64,000 bases of DNA, from assembly GCA_902826685.1 (NCBI GenBank), contig CADEFT010000019.1, positions 1 to 64,000 on the forward strand. Reading direction: 5' to 3'. Origin of the DNA: an uncultured Acidobacteriota bacterium (GTDB taxonomy: Bacteria; Acidobacteriota; Terriglobia; Bryobacterales; Bryobacteraceae). The notes beneath the pieces are model-generated. The model was not told the DNA's origin and searched no databases. It saw only the letters and a program-made list of their open reading frames with translations. This document shows, piece by piece, positions 31,084-40,024 of the stretch. Position 1 is the first letter of the stretch. Each line of letters begins with the position of its first letter. A program made the position numbers and the translations under genes.

Positions 31084-31761
31084 ATGCGCACCCTGGTATT
31101 TTCGTGTTTCGCATACGCCGGCACGCTGCTGTTTGCCGGCCAGGAAGAAGACAAGCGGCTGCAGAACGCCACCACCATGCTTGAAGAGATCATGGGCACC
31201 AAGGACAAAGAGATTCCCCGGGACCTGCTCGACCGGGCGGCCTGCGCGGTGCTGGTGCCCGGCCTCAAGAAAGGAGCCTTCGTCATCGGCGCCAAATTCG
31301 GCCGCGGCTTTGTGACCTGCCGCAAGAAAGACGGTGGCGGATGGTCGGCGCCGGGGGCTGTGCGCGTGGAAGGCGGCAGCGTCGGCTTCCAGATCGGCGG
31401 ATCGGAAACCGACGTAGTGATGCTGGTGATGAACGAGCGCGGGGCCGACAGGCTGCTCGCGAGTAAGTTCACCGTCGGCGCGAACGCCTCGGCGGCTGCG
31501 GGACCGGTGGGCCGCACCGCCTCGGCCGACACCGACGCCACCATGCGCGCCGAGCTGCTCACATGGTCGCGCGCCAGGGGCGCTTTCGCCGGCGTCTCGC
31601 TGCAGGGGGCCACCTTGCGGCCCGACCGCGAAGCGATTCTCGGCCTGTACGGAAAAGACATGTCGAACAGGGACATCGTGCGCGGCGATACGCCCGTCCC
31701 CTCGAGCGCCGAACCGCTGATCGCCTCGCTCGGCAAATATTCTCAGATCGAAAAGAAGTAA
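31084..31761 (+). CDS. exported SYLF-domain (Ysc84-like) lipid-binding protein
   Basis: 225 residues with signal peptide MRTLVFSCFAYAGTLLFAG. The SYLF/DUF500 domain fills the mature part: IPRDLLDRAACAVLVPGLKK, GAFVIGAKFGRGFVTCR, GGSVGFQIGGSETDVVMLVM and ARGAFAGVSLQGATLRPD are the four recognised blocks. SYLF domains bind phosphoinositides in eukaryotes; bacterial exported forms presumably bind envelope lipids. The reading frame is open upstream to 30910, but the signal peptide places the start at 31084. Confidence 0.9.
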   Translation: MRTLVFSCFAYAGTLLFAGQEEDKRLQNATTMLEEIMGTKDKEIPRDLLDRAACAVLVPGLKKGAFVIGAKFGRGFVTCRKKDGGGWSAPGAVRVEGGSVGFQIGGSETDVVMLVMNERGADRLLASKFTVGANASAAAGPVGRTASADTDATMRAELLTWSRARGAFAGVSLQGATLRPDREAILGLYGKDMSNRDIVRGDTPVPSSAEPLIASLGKYSQIEKK

Positions 31762-31785
31762 CCCCTTCCACCCGGCCGCGCGGTA

Positions 31786-31791
31786 TAGAAT
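31786..31791 (+). promoter_or_regulatory. candidate -10 box for the cytochrome/PQQ operon
   Basis: TAGAAT within TATAGAAT, 17 bases before the ATG at 31809. Confidence 0.4.
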
Positions 31792-31808
31792 AGCCTTTCG
31801 CGGACCCG

Positions 31809-32579
31809 ATGAAACTCCTGCTTCCCATGGCGCTGGCGTGGACACTGGCCGCTCAGCCTGCGATGAACGACCCGGCGGCCATCGAGCGCGGCAAACAGAC
31901 TTATCTCGGCTCCTGTGCCGGATGCCACGGCGCAACCGGAGAAGGCGGCCGTGGACCGAACCTGCGCGATGGAAAACTGATTCGCCGGTCCAACGACCAG
32001 CAGGTCTTCCAAACCGTTCAAAAAGGAGTCCCCGGCAGCGACATGCCGGGCTCGCCTCTGCCCGAGGACCAGGTCTGGGCCGTCGTCGCCTACGTGCGCG
32101 CGCTGGGGGCCCCGGCGTCGTCGATGGCCGTCGCCGGCGACAAGGTTCACGGCGAACGCGTGTACCGCGCGGCGGGCTGCGCCAACTGCCATGCCATCAA
32201 CGGGCAGGGTGGCGCCCTCGGGCCCGACCTTACCAACATCGGCGGCACACGATCCTATGGCCTGCTGCGCGAATCGGTCGAAAAGCCGGGGGAACGGCTG
32301 GCTGCCGGATTCCAGCCCGCCACCGTCACCACCAGGGATGGCCGCACCGTCGCCGGGATGGTGAAAAATCATACCAACTACAATTTGCAGTTGGTGGACA
32401 AGTCCGGGGAGTTGCATTTGTTTCAAGCCGCGGACCTGGCGGACGTGCGGTTTACGATGAAATCGCCGATGCCCGAAGGTTACGCCGCCAAACTCGGCAA
32501 GGAAGACATGACCGACCTGCTCGCCTATTTGAGCGGACTTTCGGTACGCCCCGCCATTCGAGGAGCTCGAACCCGATGA
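31809..32579 (+). CDS. di-heme cytochrome c with PVC-type heme-binding tail
   Basis: 256 residues with a signal peptide (MKLLLPMALAWTLAAQ). Two heme sites are visible: SCAGCHGATGEGG (C36, C39, H40) followed by SDMPGSPLPEDQ for the axial Met, and GCANCHAINGQGG (C124, C127, H128). The C-terminal ~90 residues (TRDGRTVAGMVKNHTNYNLQ, KEDMTDLLAYLSGL) match the tail of Pirellula/Verrucomicrobium-type heme-binding proteins. The stop overlaps the ATG of the PQQ dehydrogenase (ATGA), so this is very likely the periplasmic electron acceptor for that enzyme. Confidence 0.92.
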   Translation: MKLLLPMALAWTLAAQPAMNDPAAIERGKQTYLGSCAGCHGATGEGGRGPNLRDGKLIRRSNDQQVFQTVQKGVPGSDMPGSPLPEDQVWAVVAYVRALGAPASSMAVAGDKVHGERVYRAAGCANCHAINGQGGALGPDLTNIGGTRSYGLLRESVEKPGERLAAGFQPATVTTRDGRTVAGMVKNHTNYNLQLVDKSGELHLFQAADLADVRFTMKSPMPEGYAAKLGKEDMTDLLAYLSGLSVRPAIRGARTR

Positions 32580-34186
32580 GATTCGCCGTCCTGGCGGCCC
32601 TCGCGCTGCCGCTCGCCGCGCAAGTAACGTTCGAAGATCTGAAATCGAGTCCCAATCGGAACTGGCTCACCTATGCCGGCGATTACAAGGGCCAGCGCCA
32701 CAGCCCGCTGAAACGGATCGACCGTTCGAACGTGCAGAACCTGGTGCCCAAGTGGACGTTCCACATGGAAACGGGCCGGCGCCTGGAAACCGTGCCGCTG
32801 GTCCACGACGGCATGATGTATGTCACCAACTCCAATGAGATCGTCGCTCTGGAGGCGCGCAGCGGCCGCAAAGTCTGGTCCTGGCGCGACGATCAATCGG
32901 AGGTGAATCGAGTCAATCGCGGCGCCGGCATTCTCGGCGACCGGGTGTTTTTCGTCGTGGGCGATTGCACGCTGGTGGCGCTGAACCGCAAGACCGGAGC
33001 GCTTTTGTGGCAGAAAAAATACGCCCGCGTGGACCAGGGTTACTTCGCCACGCTCGCTCCGCTGGTGGTGAAAGATCGCGTCATCGTGGGCGTGGGTGGC
33101 GGCGACACCGGCAATCGCGGATTTCTCTCCGCTTACTCGGCGTCCACCGGCGAGGAACTGTGGAAGCTTTATACCATTCCCGGCAAGGGCGAGCCGGGCT
33201 CGGAATCGTGGAGCGACAAACTGCTCGCCTGGGGTGGCGCGGCCACGTGGCTGAGCGGTACTTACGATCCCGACCTGAACCTGGTGTATTGGACCACCGG
33301 TAATCCATGGCCCGATTTCTACGGCGGCGACCGCAAGGGCGACAATTTATGGTCGTGTTCGCTGCTGGCGGTCGATCCCGACTCTGGCCGCATGAAGTGG
33401 GCCTTCCAGTTTACCCCGCACGACACGCACGACTGGGATGCCCAGGGCTGGCCCGTGCTGATCGACATCCCCTGGCAGGGTAAGCCCCGCAAAGTCGTCC
33501 TGCATGCCAACCGCAATGGCTTCTTCTATGTGCTCGACCGCGTGACGGGCGAGTATCTGCGCGCGACTCCTTTCGTCGACAAGTTGGATTGGGCCAGCGG
33601 GATCGACGCCAAGGGCAGGCCGATTCTGGTACCGGGCAAGGATCCGTCGCCTGGAGGAACCAAGGCATGCCCCTCGGTGCGCGGCGCGTCGAATTGGATG
33701 GCCCCGTCCTACAATCCCGAAACCGGCCTGTTTCACGTGGTTACGCTCGAGCAATGCGACATCTATGTGAGTTCGGCCAAGGAACCGGTGCCTATGCGGA
33801 ACTTTGCCGGCGGAGGCGGGGAGCAGATTCCGCTGGAACCCGGTAAGTTTTATCTGCGCGCGCTCGATCCCAAGACCGGCAACCGCGTTTGGGAATATCC
33901 CATGACCGGCCCCGGAATCATGTGGGCCGGCACCGTATCCACAGCCGCCGGACTGGTCTTCTTCGGCGACGACGATGGCCACCTGGTGGCCCTCGACGCG
34001 CGCGACGGGCGCCACCTGTGGCACTACCAGATGGGCCAGCAGTTGTACGCCTCGCCCATCACTTATGAAGTGGACGGTAAGCAGTACGTCGCGATCGCCT
34101 CCCAGACCGACGTGTTCACGTTCGGTTTGTTCGAACCGGTGAAACCCGAGCCGGTGCTGCCAGGTCTTCGCGCTCCCATCCAGTAA
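32576..34186 (+). CDS. PQQ-dependent alcohol dehydrogenase-type quinoprotein
   Basis: 536 residues with signal peptide MRFAVLAALALPLAAQ. The eight-bladed propeller of methanol/ethanol-type quinoproteins is clear: NWLTYAGDYKGQRHSPLKRI at the start, GRKVWSWR and TGALLWQKK tryptophan-docking repeats, YWTTGNPWPDFYGGDRKGDN, and the PHDTHDWDAQGWPVLID block. I do not see the vicinal Cys-Cys pair found in many methanol and ethanol dehydrogenases; the region reads FVVGDCTLVALN with a single Cys. It oxidises a periplasmic alcohol or sugar and passes electrons to cytochrome c, encoded immediately upstream with an ATGA overlap. The substrate is unknown. Confidence 0.9.
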   Translation: MRFAVLAALALPLAAQVTFEDLKSSPNRNWLTYAGDYKGQRHSPLKRIDRSNVQNLVPKWTFHMETGRRLETVPLVHDGMMYVTNSNEIVALEARSGRKVWSWRDDQSEVNRVNRGAGILGDRVFFVVGDCTLVALNRKTGALLWQKKYARVDQGYFATLAPLVVKDRVIVGVGGGDTGNRGFLSAYSASTGEELWKLYTIPGKGEPGSESWSDKLLAWGGAATWLSGTYDPDLNLVYWTTGNPWPDFYGGDRKGDNLWSCSLLAVDPDSGRMKWAFQFTPHDTHDWDAQGWPVLIDIPWQGKPRKVVLHANRNGFFYVLDRVTGEYLRATPFVDKLDWASGIDAKGRPILVPGKDPSPGGTKACPSVRGASNWMAPSYNPETGLFHVVTLEQCDIYVSSAKEPVPMRNFAGGGGEQIPLEPGKFYLRALDPKTGNRVWEYPMTGPGIMWAGTVSTAAGLVFFGDDDGHLVALDARDGRHLWHYQMGQQLYASPITYEVDGKQYVAIASQTDVFTFGLFEPVKPEPVLPGLRAPIQ

Positions 34187-34298
34187 AACGCTTAGTCCTT
34201 CACCCTCATAACTGACAAACTGGCCGTGCGTGCGTCAATTTGACATTCAATCCTGACATTTTGTTCAAGATGGTTTCTGGCGGGCCGATACATTTGGC

Positions 34299-36824
34299 AT
34301 GACGACTCGCACATTCACTCTGTTGGTGTTGAGTTCCGGGCTGGTCTACGGTCAAATCCAGTACTCCGCCACGGACACCGATGTAACCCTCCGCTATGCG
34401 GCTTCAGGGGCGCGCGCCTGCGTGGTGGAAGCAAGCGAATCGGAAACCATGCGGCCGTTGGTCGCTTCCGTCGATCCGGCAGTTCTCGCGAGCAGTTCTT
34501 CCGATGAGCGCTTCGCTCATTTGCGCTCGGGCGATATCCGCACCTTCGTTCTCGGCAGCCGTTCGTCGGCACTGGCCAACGGCGTGGAGACGCCGCTGTG
34601 GCTGAAGCCGGACACTTCTTACTATGTGGCCGTCCGCTGTGGAGACGGCGCTCCCATTCGTGGCGTCGTCCGCACGGAGCCGGTGGGTGGCGGCGCTTCC
34701 CGCTGCACATACTCTCTGAACGTCACCAAGGGGTATTTCCCCTCGGGCGCGGCCCAGTATACCGTTGACGTACGCGCCCCCGGCGGCTGCCGCTGGCAGG
34801 CGGAATCGAATCAGGAATGGGCACGTGTCCTCAATGGAGCGTCCGGCACCGGCGACGGCCGCGTATCGTTCACAGTGGACGAAAACAACGGGGACCCACG
34901 GTCCGGCGCGTTGTCGGTGGCGGGCGTCACATTCGCTGTGGCGCAGGAAGCCGGCCCGGCACATACTCCTGAGCGCTGCGCGGTGGGTCTGCGAGGCGTG
35001 GGCGTTCCTTCCGCCGCGTTCGCCGCTTCCGAACGCCTGGAAGTGGGCACGCCGCCGGGCTGCTTCTGGCAGGCCAGGAGCATGGCCCCCTGGCTGCATA
35101 TCGCCTCAAGCGGCGCAGGCTTCGGAACGGGCGAATTGACTTATCGTCTCGACCCCAACCCCGGCGCTTCCCGCAGCGGATGGATCCTGGTCGGCGATCA
35201 GGGTTACCGCGTCGATCAGAGAGGCGGCGCTCCCGAGGGCTGCGAGGTTACCTTCAGCGTCACCGAAGCTCAGCTTCCAGCCAACGGCGGAACTTACGAC
35301 ATCGGCGTCCGTGCGCCCGAAGGCTGCGCCTGGAGAGTCGAAACCAACAGCCGATGGGCCCGCATCGCCGGAACAGCCTCCGGCTCCGGCAACGGAGCGG
35401 TCCAGGTCGAAGTGGATGCCAACAGCGGCGCCAAGGGGCGCGGCGCCGAGATTCTTTCCAGCCATGGACGCGTCAGTCTCGTGCAGGACGCGCCGGGCGA
35501 GCGGGCCGTGACCATCTGCCCCACCATCACCTTCGGAGTTGGAACGACTCTGCTCGCCGCGTTGGGCGGATCCTACACCGTTCCCGTTGTCACGCTGCCC
35601 GGCTGTCCCTGGAGCGCTTCCTCAAGCGACCCCTTCATCCATGTGACCACACCCACCGGCACCGGGCCGGGCACGGTCAGCTATACCATCGACGCCAATG
35701 CAACCGGCAGTTCCCGTAACGGAAATATCTCGGTCAACGGCGTGCTGTTTGCCGTGAACCAGCCGTCCATTCTGTGCAGCTACTCCACCGATTTCAGCAG
35801 TTCCTGGTATGCGGCGGCCGGCGGTACTTATAACATCAACATCACCGCGGGGCTGCTGTGCGGCTGGACGGTGACTTCCCCGGTTGCCTGGATTCAGGTT
35901 ACGGCCGGCGCCTCCGGTACCGGCAACGGCACAGCCACTATCGTCGTTAGTGCCAATACGAGCGCCGGAACCGTGCGCACGGCGAACATCTCCGCCGCCG
36001 GCCATTCCTATTCGCTCAATCAGATTGGGCCGCCGGTCGCGCCGCCGTCCTGCCCGTCGAGCCCTACCGCCTATGAAAGTTTCTATCCGCCCGACGCCGG
36101 CAACTATACCATGAGCCTGCAGATGCCCAGCAACTGCAATTGGGTGGCGGCCGTGGTCGGTTCCTGGAATCGCGTTACTTCCGCCAATAGCGGCTCCGGC
36201 AACTCCCTGGTTCAGTATCAGTTGGATCAGAATACGGGCACTTACCGCCAGGGCCAGATCTCGATCGGCAATATCCTGCTGACCACCAAGCAGATCGGCA
36301 GCGCCTGCCAATACGCTACCAGCTTCAACAGCTCCTTCTTCCCGGCCTCCGGAGGGAATTACACGGTTACCGTCAGCGCGCCTTCGGCCTGTTCCTGGAC
36401 GGCCAGCTCCAGTTCGGGCTGGGTTCGTATTACCTCGGGTTCGAGTGGATCGGGCAACGGCTCGACCGGCATCGTGATCGATCCCAACAGCACGGGCGCC
36501 GTCAGAACCTACAGCATCACCGTCGCCGGTGTGTCGGTCCAGATCAATCAGGTTTCGTCGGCGCCGGTATGCTCGGTGGCTCCCGTCGCTACCGAATCCT
36601 GGTATCCGGGTGCCGCCAATAGTTACGCGCTCGGCGTCATAGCGGGCTCCGGCTGCTCCTGGTCCGCTTCCACCAGCACGCCCTGGATTACCATCACCGG
36701 CGGCAGCGGGTCCGGCAACGGCAATGTGTCGTTCACGCTCGCCGCGAATACCACGGGTGAATCCCGCCAGGGATCCATCTCGGTATCCGGTCAAACGTTC
36801 ACCGTCAGGCAAGCCATTCCGTAG
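34299..36824 (+). CDS. exported protein with eight Cys-paired BACON-like repeats
   Basis: 841 residues with a signal peptide (FTLLVLSSGLVYG). After ~135 residues of N-terminal domain, I count eight repeats of about 85 residues to the very C-terminus. Each opens with a Cys and has a second Cys in a C-x-W motif, then xxWxxVxxxxSGxGNGxVxxxVxxN and an R-x-G-x-I-x-V-x-G strand, e.g. GCRWQAESNQEWARV in the first and GCSWSASTSTPWITITGG in the last. This is the BACON (Bacteroidetes-associated carbohydrate-binding often N-terminal) Ig-like pattern. Two Cys per repeat suggest one disulfide in each. A likely role is mucin or polysaccharide binding or a surface stalk. It begins 112 bases after the quinoprotein gene. 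Confidence 0.85.
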   Translation: MTTRTFTLLVLSSGLVYGQIQYSATDTDVTLRYAASGARACVVEASESETMRPLVASVDPAVLASSSSDERFAHLRSGDIRTFVLGSRSSALANGVETPLWLKPDTSYYVAVRCGDGAPIRGVVRTEPVGGGASRCTYSLNVTKGYFPSGAAQYTVDVRAPGGCRWQAESNQEWARVLNGASGTGDGRVSFTVDENNGDPRSGALSVAGVTFAVAQEAGPAHTPERCAVGLRGVGVPSAAFAASERLEVGTPPGCFWQARSMAPWLHIASSGAGFGTGELTYRLDPNPGASRSGWILVGDQGYRVDQRGGAPEGCEVTFSVTEAQLPANGGTYDIGVRAPEGCAWRVETNSRWARIAGTASGSGNGAVQVEVDANSGAKGRGAEILSSHGRVSLVQDAPGERAVTICPTITFGVGTTLLAALGGSYTVPVVTLPGCPWSASSSDPFIHVTTPTGTGPGTVSYTIDANATGSSRNGNISVNGVLFAVNQPSILCSYSTDFSSSWYAAAGGTYNINITAGLLCGWTVTSPVAWIQVTAGASGTGNGTATIVVSANTSAGTVRTANISAAGHSYSLNQIGPPVAPPSCPSSPTAYESFYPPDAGNYTMSLQMPSNCNWVAAVVGSWNRVTSANSGSGNSLVQYQLDQNTGTYRQGQISIGNILLTTKQIGSACQYATSFNSSFFPASGGNYTVTVSAPSACSWTASSSSGWVRITSGSSGSGNGSTGIVIDPNSTGAVRTYSITVAGVSVQINQVSSAPVCSVAPVATESWYPGAANSYALGVIAGSGCSWSASTSTPWITITGGSGSGNGNVSFTLAANTTGESRQGSISVSGQTFTVRQAIP

Positions 36825-36838
36825 CGGTGCCCGGCGGA

Positions 36839-36872
36839 AGCCCGGAGCCGCATCCCCGCGCGGTTCCGGGCT
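36839..36872 (+). terminator. GC-rich hairpin after the BACON gene
   Basis: AGCCCGGA pairs perfectly with TCCGGGCT, with a further inner CCGC/GCGG pairing. It begins 15 bases after the stop. The following sequence (GTTAGTTGCC) has no U-tract, so it is a possible but weak intrinsic terminator. Confidence 0.45.
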
Positions 36873-36898
36873 GTTAGTTGCCTTCCTACTATTTCTTC

Positions 36899-36920
36899 CA
36901 CTTAAACTTGTAAGTAAGTG
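36899..36920. promoter_or_regulatory. dyad symmetric site upstream of the Cys-rich orphan gene
   Basis: CACTTA (36899-36904) and TAAGTG (36915-36920) form an inverted repeat around AACTTGTAAG, in an AT-rich patch of the 259-base gap. It could be an operator for the gene at 37084; nothing else supports it. Confidence 0.25.
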
Positions 36921-37083
36921 CCAGACCGGCCACACCACCACGCGCTGGTGGATCGCAAGGCATTCGACTTACACGCCCGTTGAGAAACGCCTTTCGATGC
37001 TCCATCACTACTCGATATAAGGCCATTTGAACGCTCACGAGAGGAGACAAGTGGCCGGCGCATCTTCGAAAGGATACAAACCA

Positions 37084-38328
37084 ATGAAGTTCTCAATTCG
37101 CGTTCTGCCGATGCTGCTAGGGTTATGGCTCACTACCTCCACCGGTTTCGCGGCCACCTGTTTTTGTAAAGTCACGGCCGATGGGCAGGAAATGCAGAGA
37201 TACACCGACGGCGGTTACACACAGCCGTTCGGCAACAACAAGTGCGAGAAGAGGTGCGGCGGAATCTGGGATGGTCTCCCGAATGCGGACCTGATCCAGT
37301 GGGCGCAAGAGAAGAAGTTGTGCGGGCGCCAGGTCGACATCAAGATGGAGTCCGCCGTCGGCACCGGCAATTACCGGGAGGTGCGTGCGGGCAAGTTTGA
37401 GATCCCCGCGTGCGAATCGGCCGTCGAGCCAGCCGCATCGTGGTTCCGCTACGCTGCGAAGTTCGCCTGCGGCGTGATTCCCGCCCCGTCGAAAGCCGGA
37501 GACCTATTGGTGCCGGGACGCTTTTTGACAACGATCAATGTTCATAACCCGCACGAGGGTGACGTTACGATCCGCAAGCGCTTCTCGTTTGGCCTGGGCT
37601 TTGAGCAGCAGGGGCCGCTATCGCAGGGTTTCAGCACGACCCTTGGATCGGCACGCACGATCGACATCCAGTGCGCCGACATTTTGAACCACTCCAACAA
37701 TCCGCAAGCCAACACAGGGTACGCGCTCATCGAGTCGCCCGTTGAGTTGGATGTAGTGAGCCTTTATTCGGCGGCCAACGCCACCAGCGAGGTTAGTACA
37801 GTTCATTCCGAGCGAGTGCCGGCGAGGGAGATCGCCGCGCCAACGTTCACGCCTTGCCCGGACGGCAACACTGGGGTCAACGCTTCCACAGGCACGGCTA
37901 CGTGGACCGTCCAGCCATCCGGGGGGACCCAGGTGACGGCGTCAACCATTCCGGCGGCGAACAGACCGTCCTCCTGGGGTAATGTTGCCGGAGCCACTTG
38001 GATCGGCACTCCTCCCGGAATCGCGTCCTCCTTCACTTACCAAACGTGCTTTTGCCGGTGCCGTGAATCGGCGACCTCCATTCAGCTTCAAGGATTGGCC
38101 GACAATAGCGTGGCGGTATCGCTCAATGCCAATAACATCTATGCATTTGGCCATTTCGCCGGTAACCCTCCCCTGTCGACGGTCAACAATCCCAGCTTCT
38201 TCGTTCCAGGGCTGAACTGCCTGCGCGCGACTGTCACCAACCAGGCAGGGACACCAACGGGTTTGAACCTGATGGCGATGATCACAGGGGCGACTCCCAC
38301 CAACGCCAATGGGACCTGTCCCTTCTGA
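37084..38328 (+). CDS. Cys-rich exported protein of unknown function
   Basis: 414 residues with signal peptide MKFSIRVLPMLLGLWLTTST. The mature N-terminus is Cys-rich (CFCK, NNKCEKRCGGIW, KKLCGRQV) and a second cluster near residue 325 reads TCFCRCRESA, echoing the first. The middle (GRFLTTINVHNPHEGDVTIR, TGYALIESPVELDVVSLYSA) resembles beta-sandwich sequences of exported proteins. The ATG at 37084 has AAAGGA 9 bases upstream; a GTG at 37051 with GAGGAG is a possible alternative that would hide the signal. It is a single transcription unit bounded by hairpins on both sides. I recognise no family. Confidence 0.75.
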   Translation: MKFSIRVLPMLLGLWLTTSTGFAATCFCKVTADGQEMQRYTDGGYTQPFGNNKCEKRCGGIWDGLPNADLIQWAQEKKLCGRQVDIKMESAVGTGNYREVRAGKFEIPACESAVEPAASWFRYAAKFACGVIPAPSKAGDLLVPGRFLTTINVHNPHEGDVTIRKRFSFGLGFEQQGPLSQGFSTTLGSARTIDIQCADILNHSNNPQANTGYALIESPVELDVVSLYSAANATSEVSTVHSERVPAREIAAPTFTPCPDGNTGVNASTGTATWTVQPSGGTQVTASTIPAANRPSSWGNVAGATWIGTPPGIASSFTYQTCFCRCRESATSIQLQGLADNSVAVSLNANNIYAFGHFAGNPPLSTVNNPSFFVPGLNCLRATVTNQAGTPTGLNLMAMITGATPTNANGTCPF

Positions 38329-38644
38329 TAGGAAGTGACCTGTCAATACCCTTACGCACGCTTCGTGAGGAATTCTGAATCAGGCTGGCTCTCGTCCAAG
38401 TGCAGGGGAGCCAGCCTTTCCTTTTCGTGGTTCCAGTCCTGCCATCGGCGCTGCAGTCTACTCGAATTCATCCGTGGATTTTCTGCCGCGGGTAGTTGCC
38501 TTGCCAGCCGTGACAGACGATGCGAAGCGCGCCGCGATGACCCGGGTTCCGGCAATCGCACCATGCCGGCGGATCTCGAAGGCGCGAATGGAGCAAAATC
38601 CGGATAAAATAGAGGCGACCTCAAGATAGGAGGGGAAACCCGCA
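38329..38644 (+). other. intergenic region of 316 bases
   Basis: Holds the terminator at 38382-38426, a TAAAAT box at 38605-38610, and the AGGAGGGG ribosome site at 38628-38635 for the DUF1501 gene. The sequence between 38430 and 38600 shows no gene, repeat or RNA structure that I can support. Confidence 0.5.
38382..38426 (+). terminator. rho-independent terminator of the Cys-rich orphan gene
   Basis: A perfect 10-bp inverted repeat, AGGCTGGCTC (38382-38391) and GAGCCAGCCT (38408-38417), with a 16-base loop, is followed by a T-rich stretch (TTCCTTTTC). It is the clearest intrinsic terminator in the window, 53 bases after the stop codon. Confidence 0.8.
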
Positions 38645-40024
38645 ATGATTCGTCTCGATGCCGATCGTCCGGTGGAGTTTTGCGACGGCCTGCGCCGCCG
38701 CGATTTCCTGCATGCCGGCTCGCTTTCCGCTCTCGGGCTTGGCCTGACGCAGTTTGCCAGCCTCAAAGCCTATGGCGCCGTCGATAAATCGAAAGACGCC
38801 AACTGCATCATGCTGATGCTGGTGGGCGGTCCCTCGCAGCTCGACACGTGGGACATGAAGCCGAACGCCCCTATCGAGATTCGCGGGCCGTACAAACCGA
38901 TCAAGACGAACGTGCCGGGCATTGAGATCTCGGAGAATTTCCCGCGCATGGCGAAGGTCGCCGACAAGTACGCCATCGTGCGGTCGATGTATCACACCGC
39001 CGCGGCCGTACACGATACCGGCCACCAGATGATGCAGACCGGCCGCCTGTTTCAGGGCGGCGTGGAGCATCCGCACCTGGGCTGCGTGCTCGGCAAGCTG
39101 CGCGGTCCCAAGGGCGACGTGCCTCCGCATGTGCTGCTGCCGCGTCCCATTGGCAACACCGGCGGCAACATGCCGCACGGCCAGTCGGCCGGCTTCCTCG
39201 GCAAGTCGCACGATCCGTTCGTTCTCAATGCCGATCCTTCGGACCCGAATTTCCGGGTGCCCGACATGCTGCCGCCCGATTATCTGACGGCGCTGCGTGT
39301 CGACCGGCGCCGCGACTGGCGCGCCATGGTGGATCGCACCGTGAGCAAATTCGAAACTTCGCAGGATGCGCGGCTGCTCGATTCCACGTTTCATCAGGCA
39401 TACACGCTGATGTCGTCGGCCAAGGCGCGCGAGGCGTTCGAGCTGCACCGCGAGCCGGAAGCGATTCGCGAAAAGTACGGTATGAACCGCTTCGGCCAAA
39501 GCTGCCTGCTGGCGCGAAGGCTGATCGAAGCCGGGGTGCGTTTCGTCACCATCAATATGTTCGAGACGGTGTTTGACGAAATCACCTGGGACATTCACGG
39601 GTCGAAGCCGTTCAGCCCCATCAGTTGTTATCGCGACCTGGTGGGCCCCATGTTCGATATGGCCTACTCCAGCCTGTTGACGGAACTGAGCGAGCGCGGT
39701 CTGCTCGACAAAACGATGGTCGTCGGCTTCGGCGAGTTCGGACGCACGCCCAAGGTCAACCCGGCCGGCGGACGCGACCATTGGCCGCAATGCTGGTCGA
39801 TTCTCATGGCGGGCGGCGGCGTCAAGGGCGGCAAAGTGGTGGGAGCGTCGGACGATATCGGGGGCGCGCCCAAGGATAAGCCCACTACGCCGGCACAGGT
39901 CGCCGCCACCATTTATCATTCGCTGGGAATCGATCTGGAGACGGAACTGCCCGGCGCGCAGGGACGGCCGATCCCGATCGTCGACCGCGGCACGGAACCG
40001 ATCCGGGAGCTGTTTCATGCGTAG
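38645..40024 (+). CDS. DUF1501 protein, first gene of a four-gene coupled operon
   Basis: 459 residues. A strong ribosome site (AGGAGGGG, 9 bases upstream) fixes the start. The N-terminal CDGLRRRDFLHAGSLSALGL-type sequence includes RRRDFLHAGSLSALGLGL, a twin-arginine signal. DUF1501 landmarks are CIMLMLVGGPSQLDTWDMKP, VTINMFETVFDEITWDIHG and VVGFGEFGRTPKVNPAGGRD. The fold is related to alkaline phosphatase/sulfatase; the substrate is unknown. It overlaps the next gene by 8 bases and would be translated together with it. Its first-cluster homologue is at 15433, where it follows rather than precedes its DUF1549 partner. Confidence 0.92.
   Translation: MIRLDADRPVEFCDGLRRRDFLHAGSLSALGLGLTQFASLKAYGAVDKSKDANCIMLMLVGGPSQLDTWDMKPNAPIEIRGPYKPIKTNVPGIEISENFPRMAKVADKYAIVRSMYHTAAAVHDTGHQMMQTGRLFQGGVEHPHLGCVLGKLRGPKGDVPPHVLLPRPIGNTGGNMPHGQSAGFLGKSHDPFVLNADPSDPNFRVPDMLPPDYLTALRVDRRRDWRAMVDRTVSKFETSQDARLLDSTFHQAYTLMSSAKAREAFELHREPEAIREKYGMNRFGQSCLLARRLIEAGVRFVTINMFETVFDEITWDIHGSKPFSPISCYRDLVGPMFDMAYSSLLTELSERGLLDKTMVVGFGEFGRTPKVNPAGGRDHWPQCWSILMAGGGVKGGKVVGASDDIGGAPKDKPTTPAQVAATIYHSLGIDLETELPGAQGRPIPIVDRGTEPIRELFHA

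Noticed and set aside
29216..31114. 632-residue open frame antisense to the Ig-repeat gene
   Set aside because: Expected by-product of repetitive Gly/Thr/Ala codons on the other strand; composition unlike a protein.
34240..34268. TTGACA at 34240 as promoter for the BACON gene
   Set aside because: A good -35 match, but the 16-18 base downstream positions read GTTCAA/TTCAAG, a poor -10.
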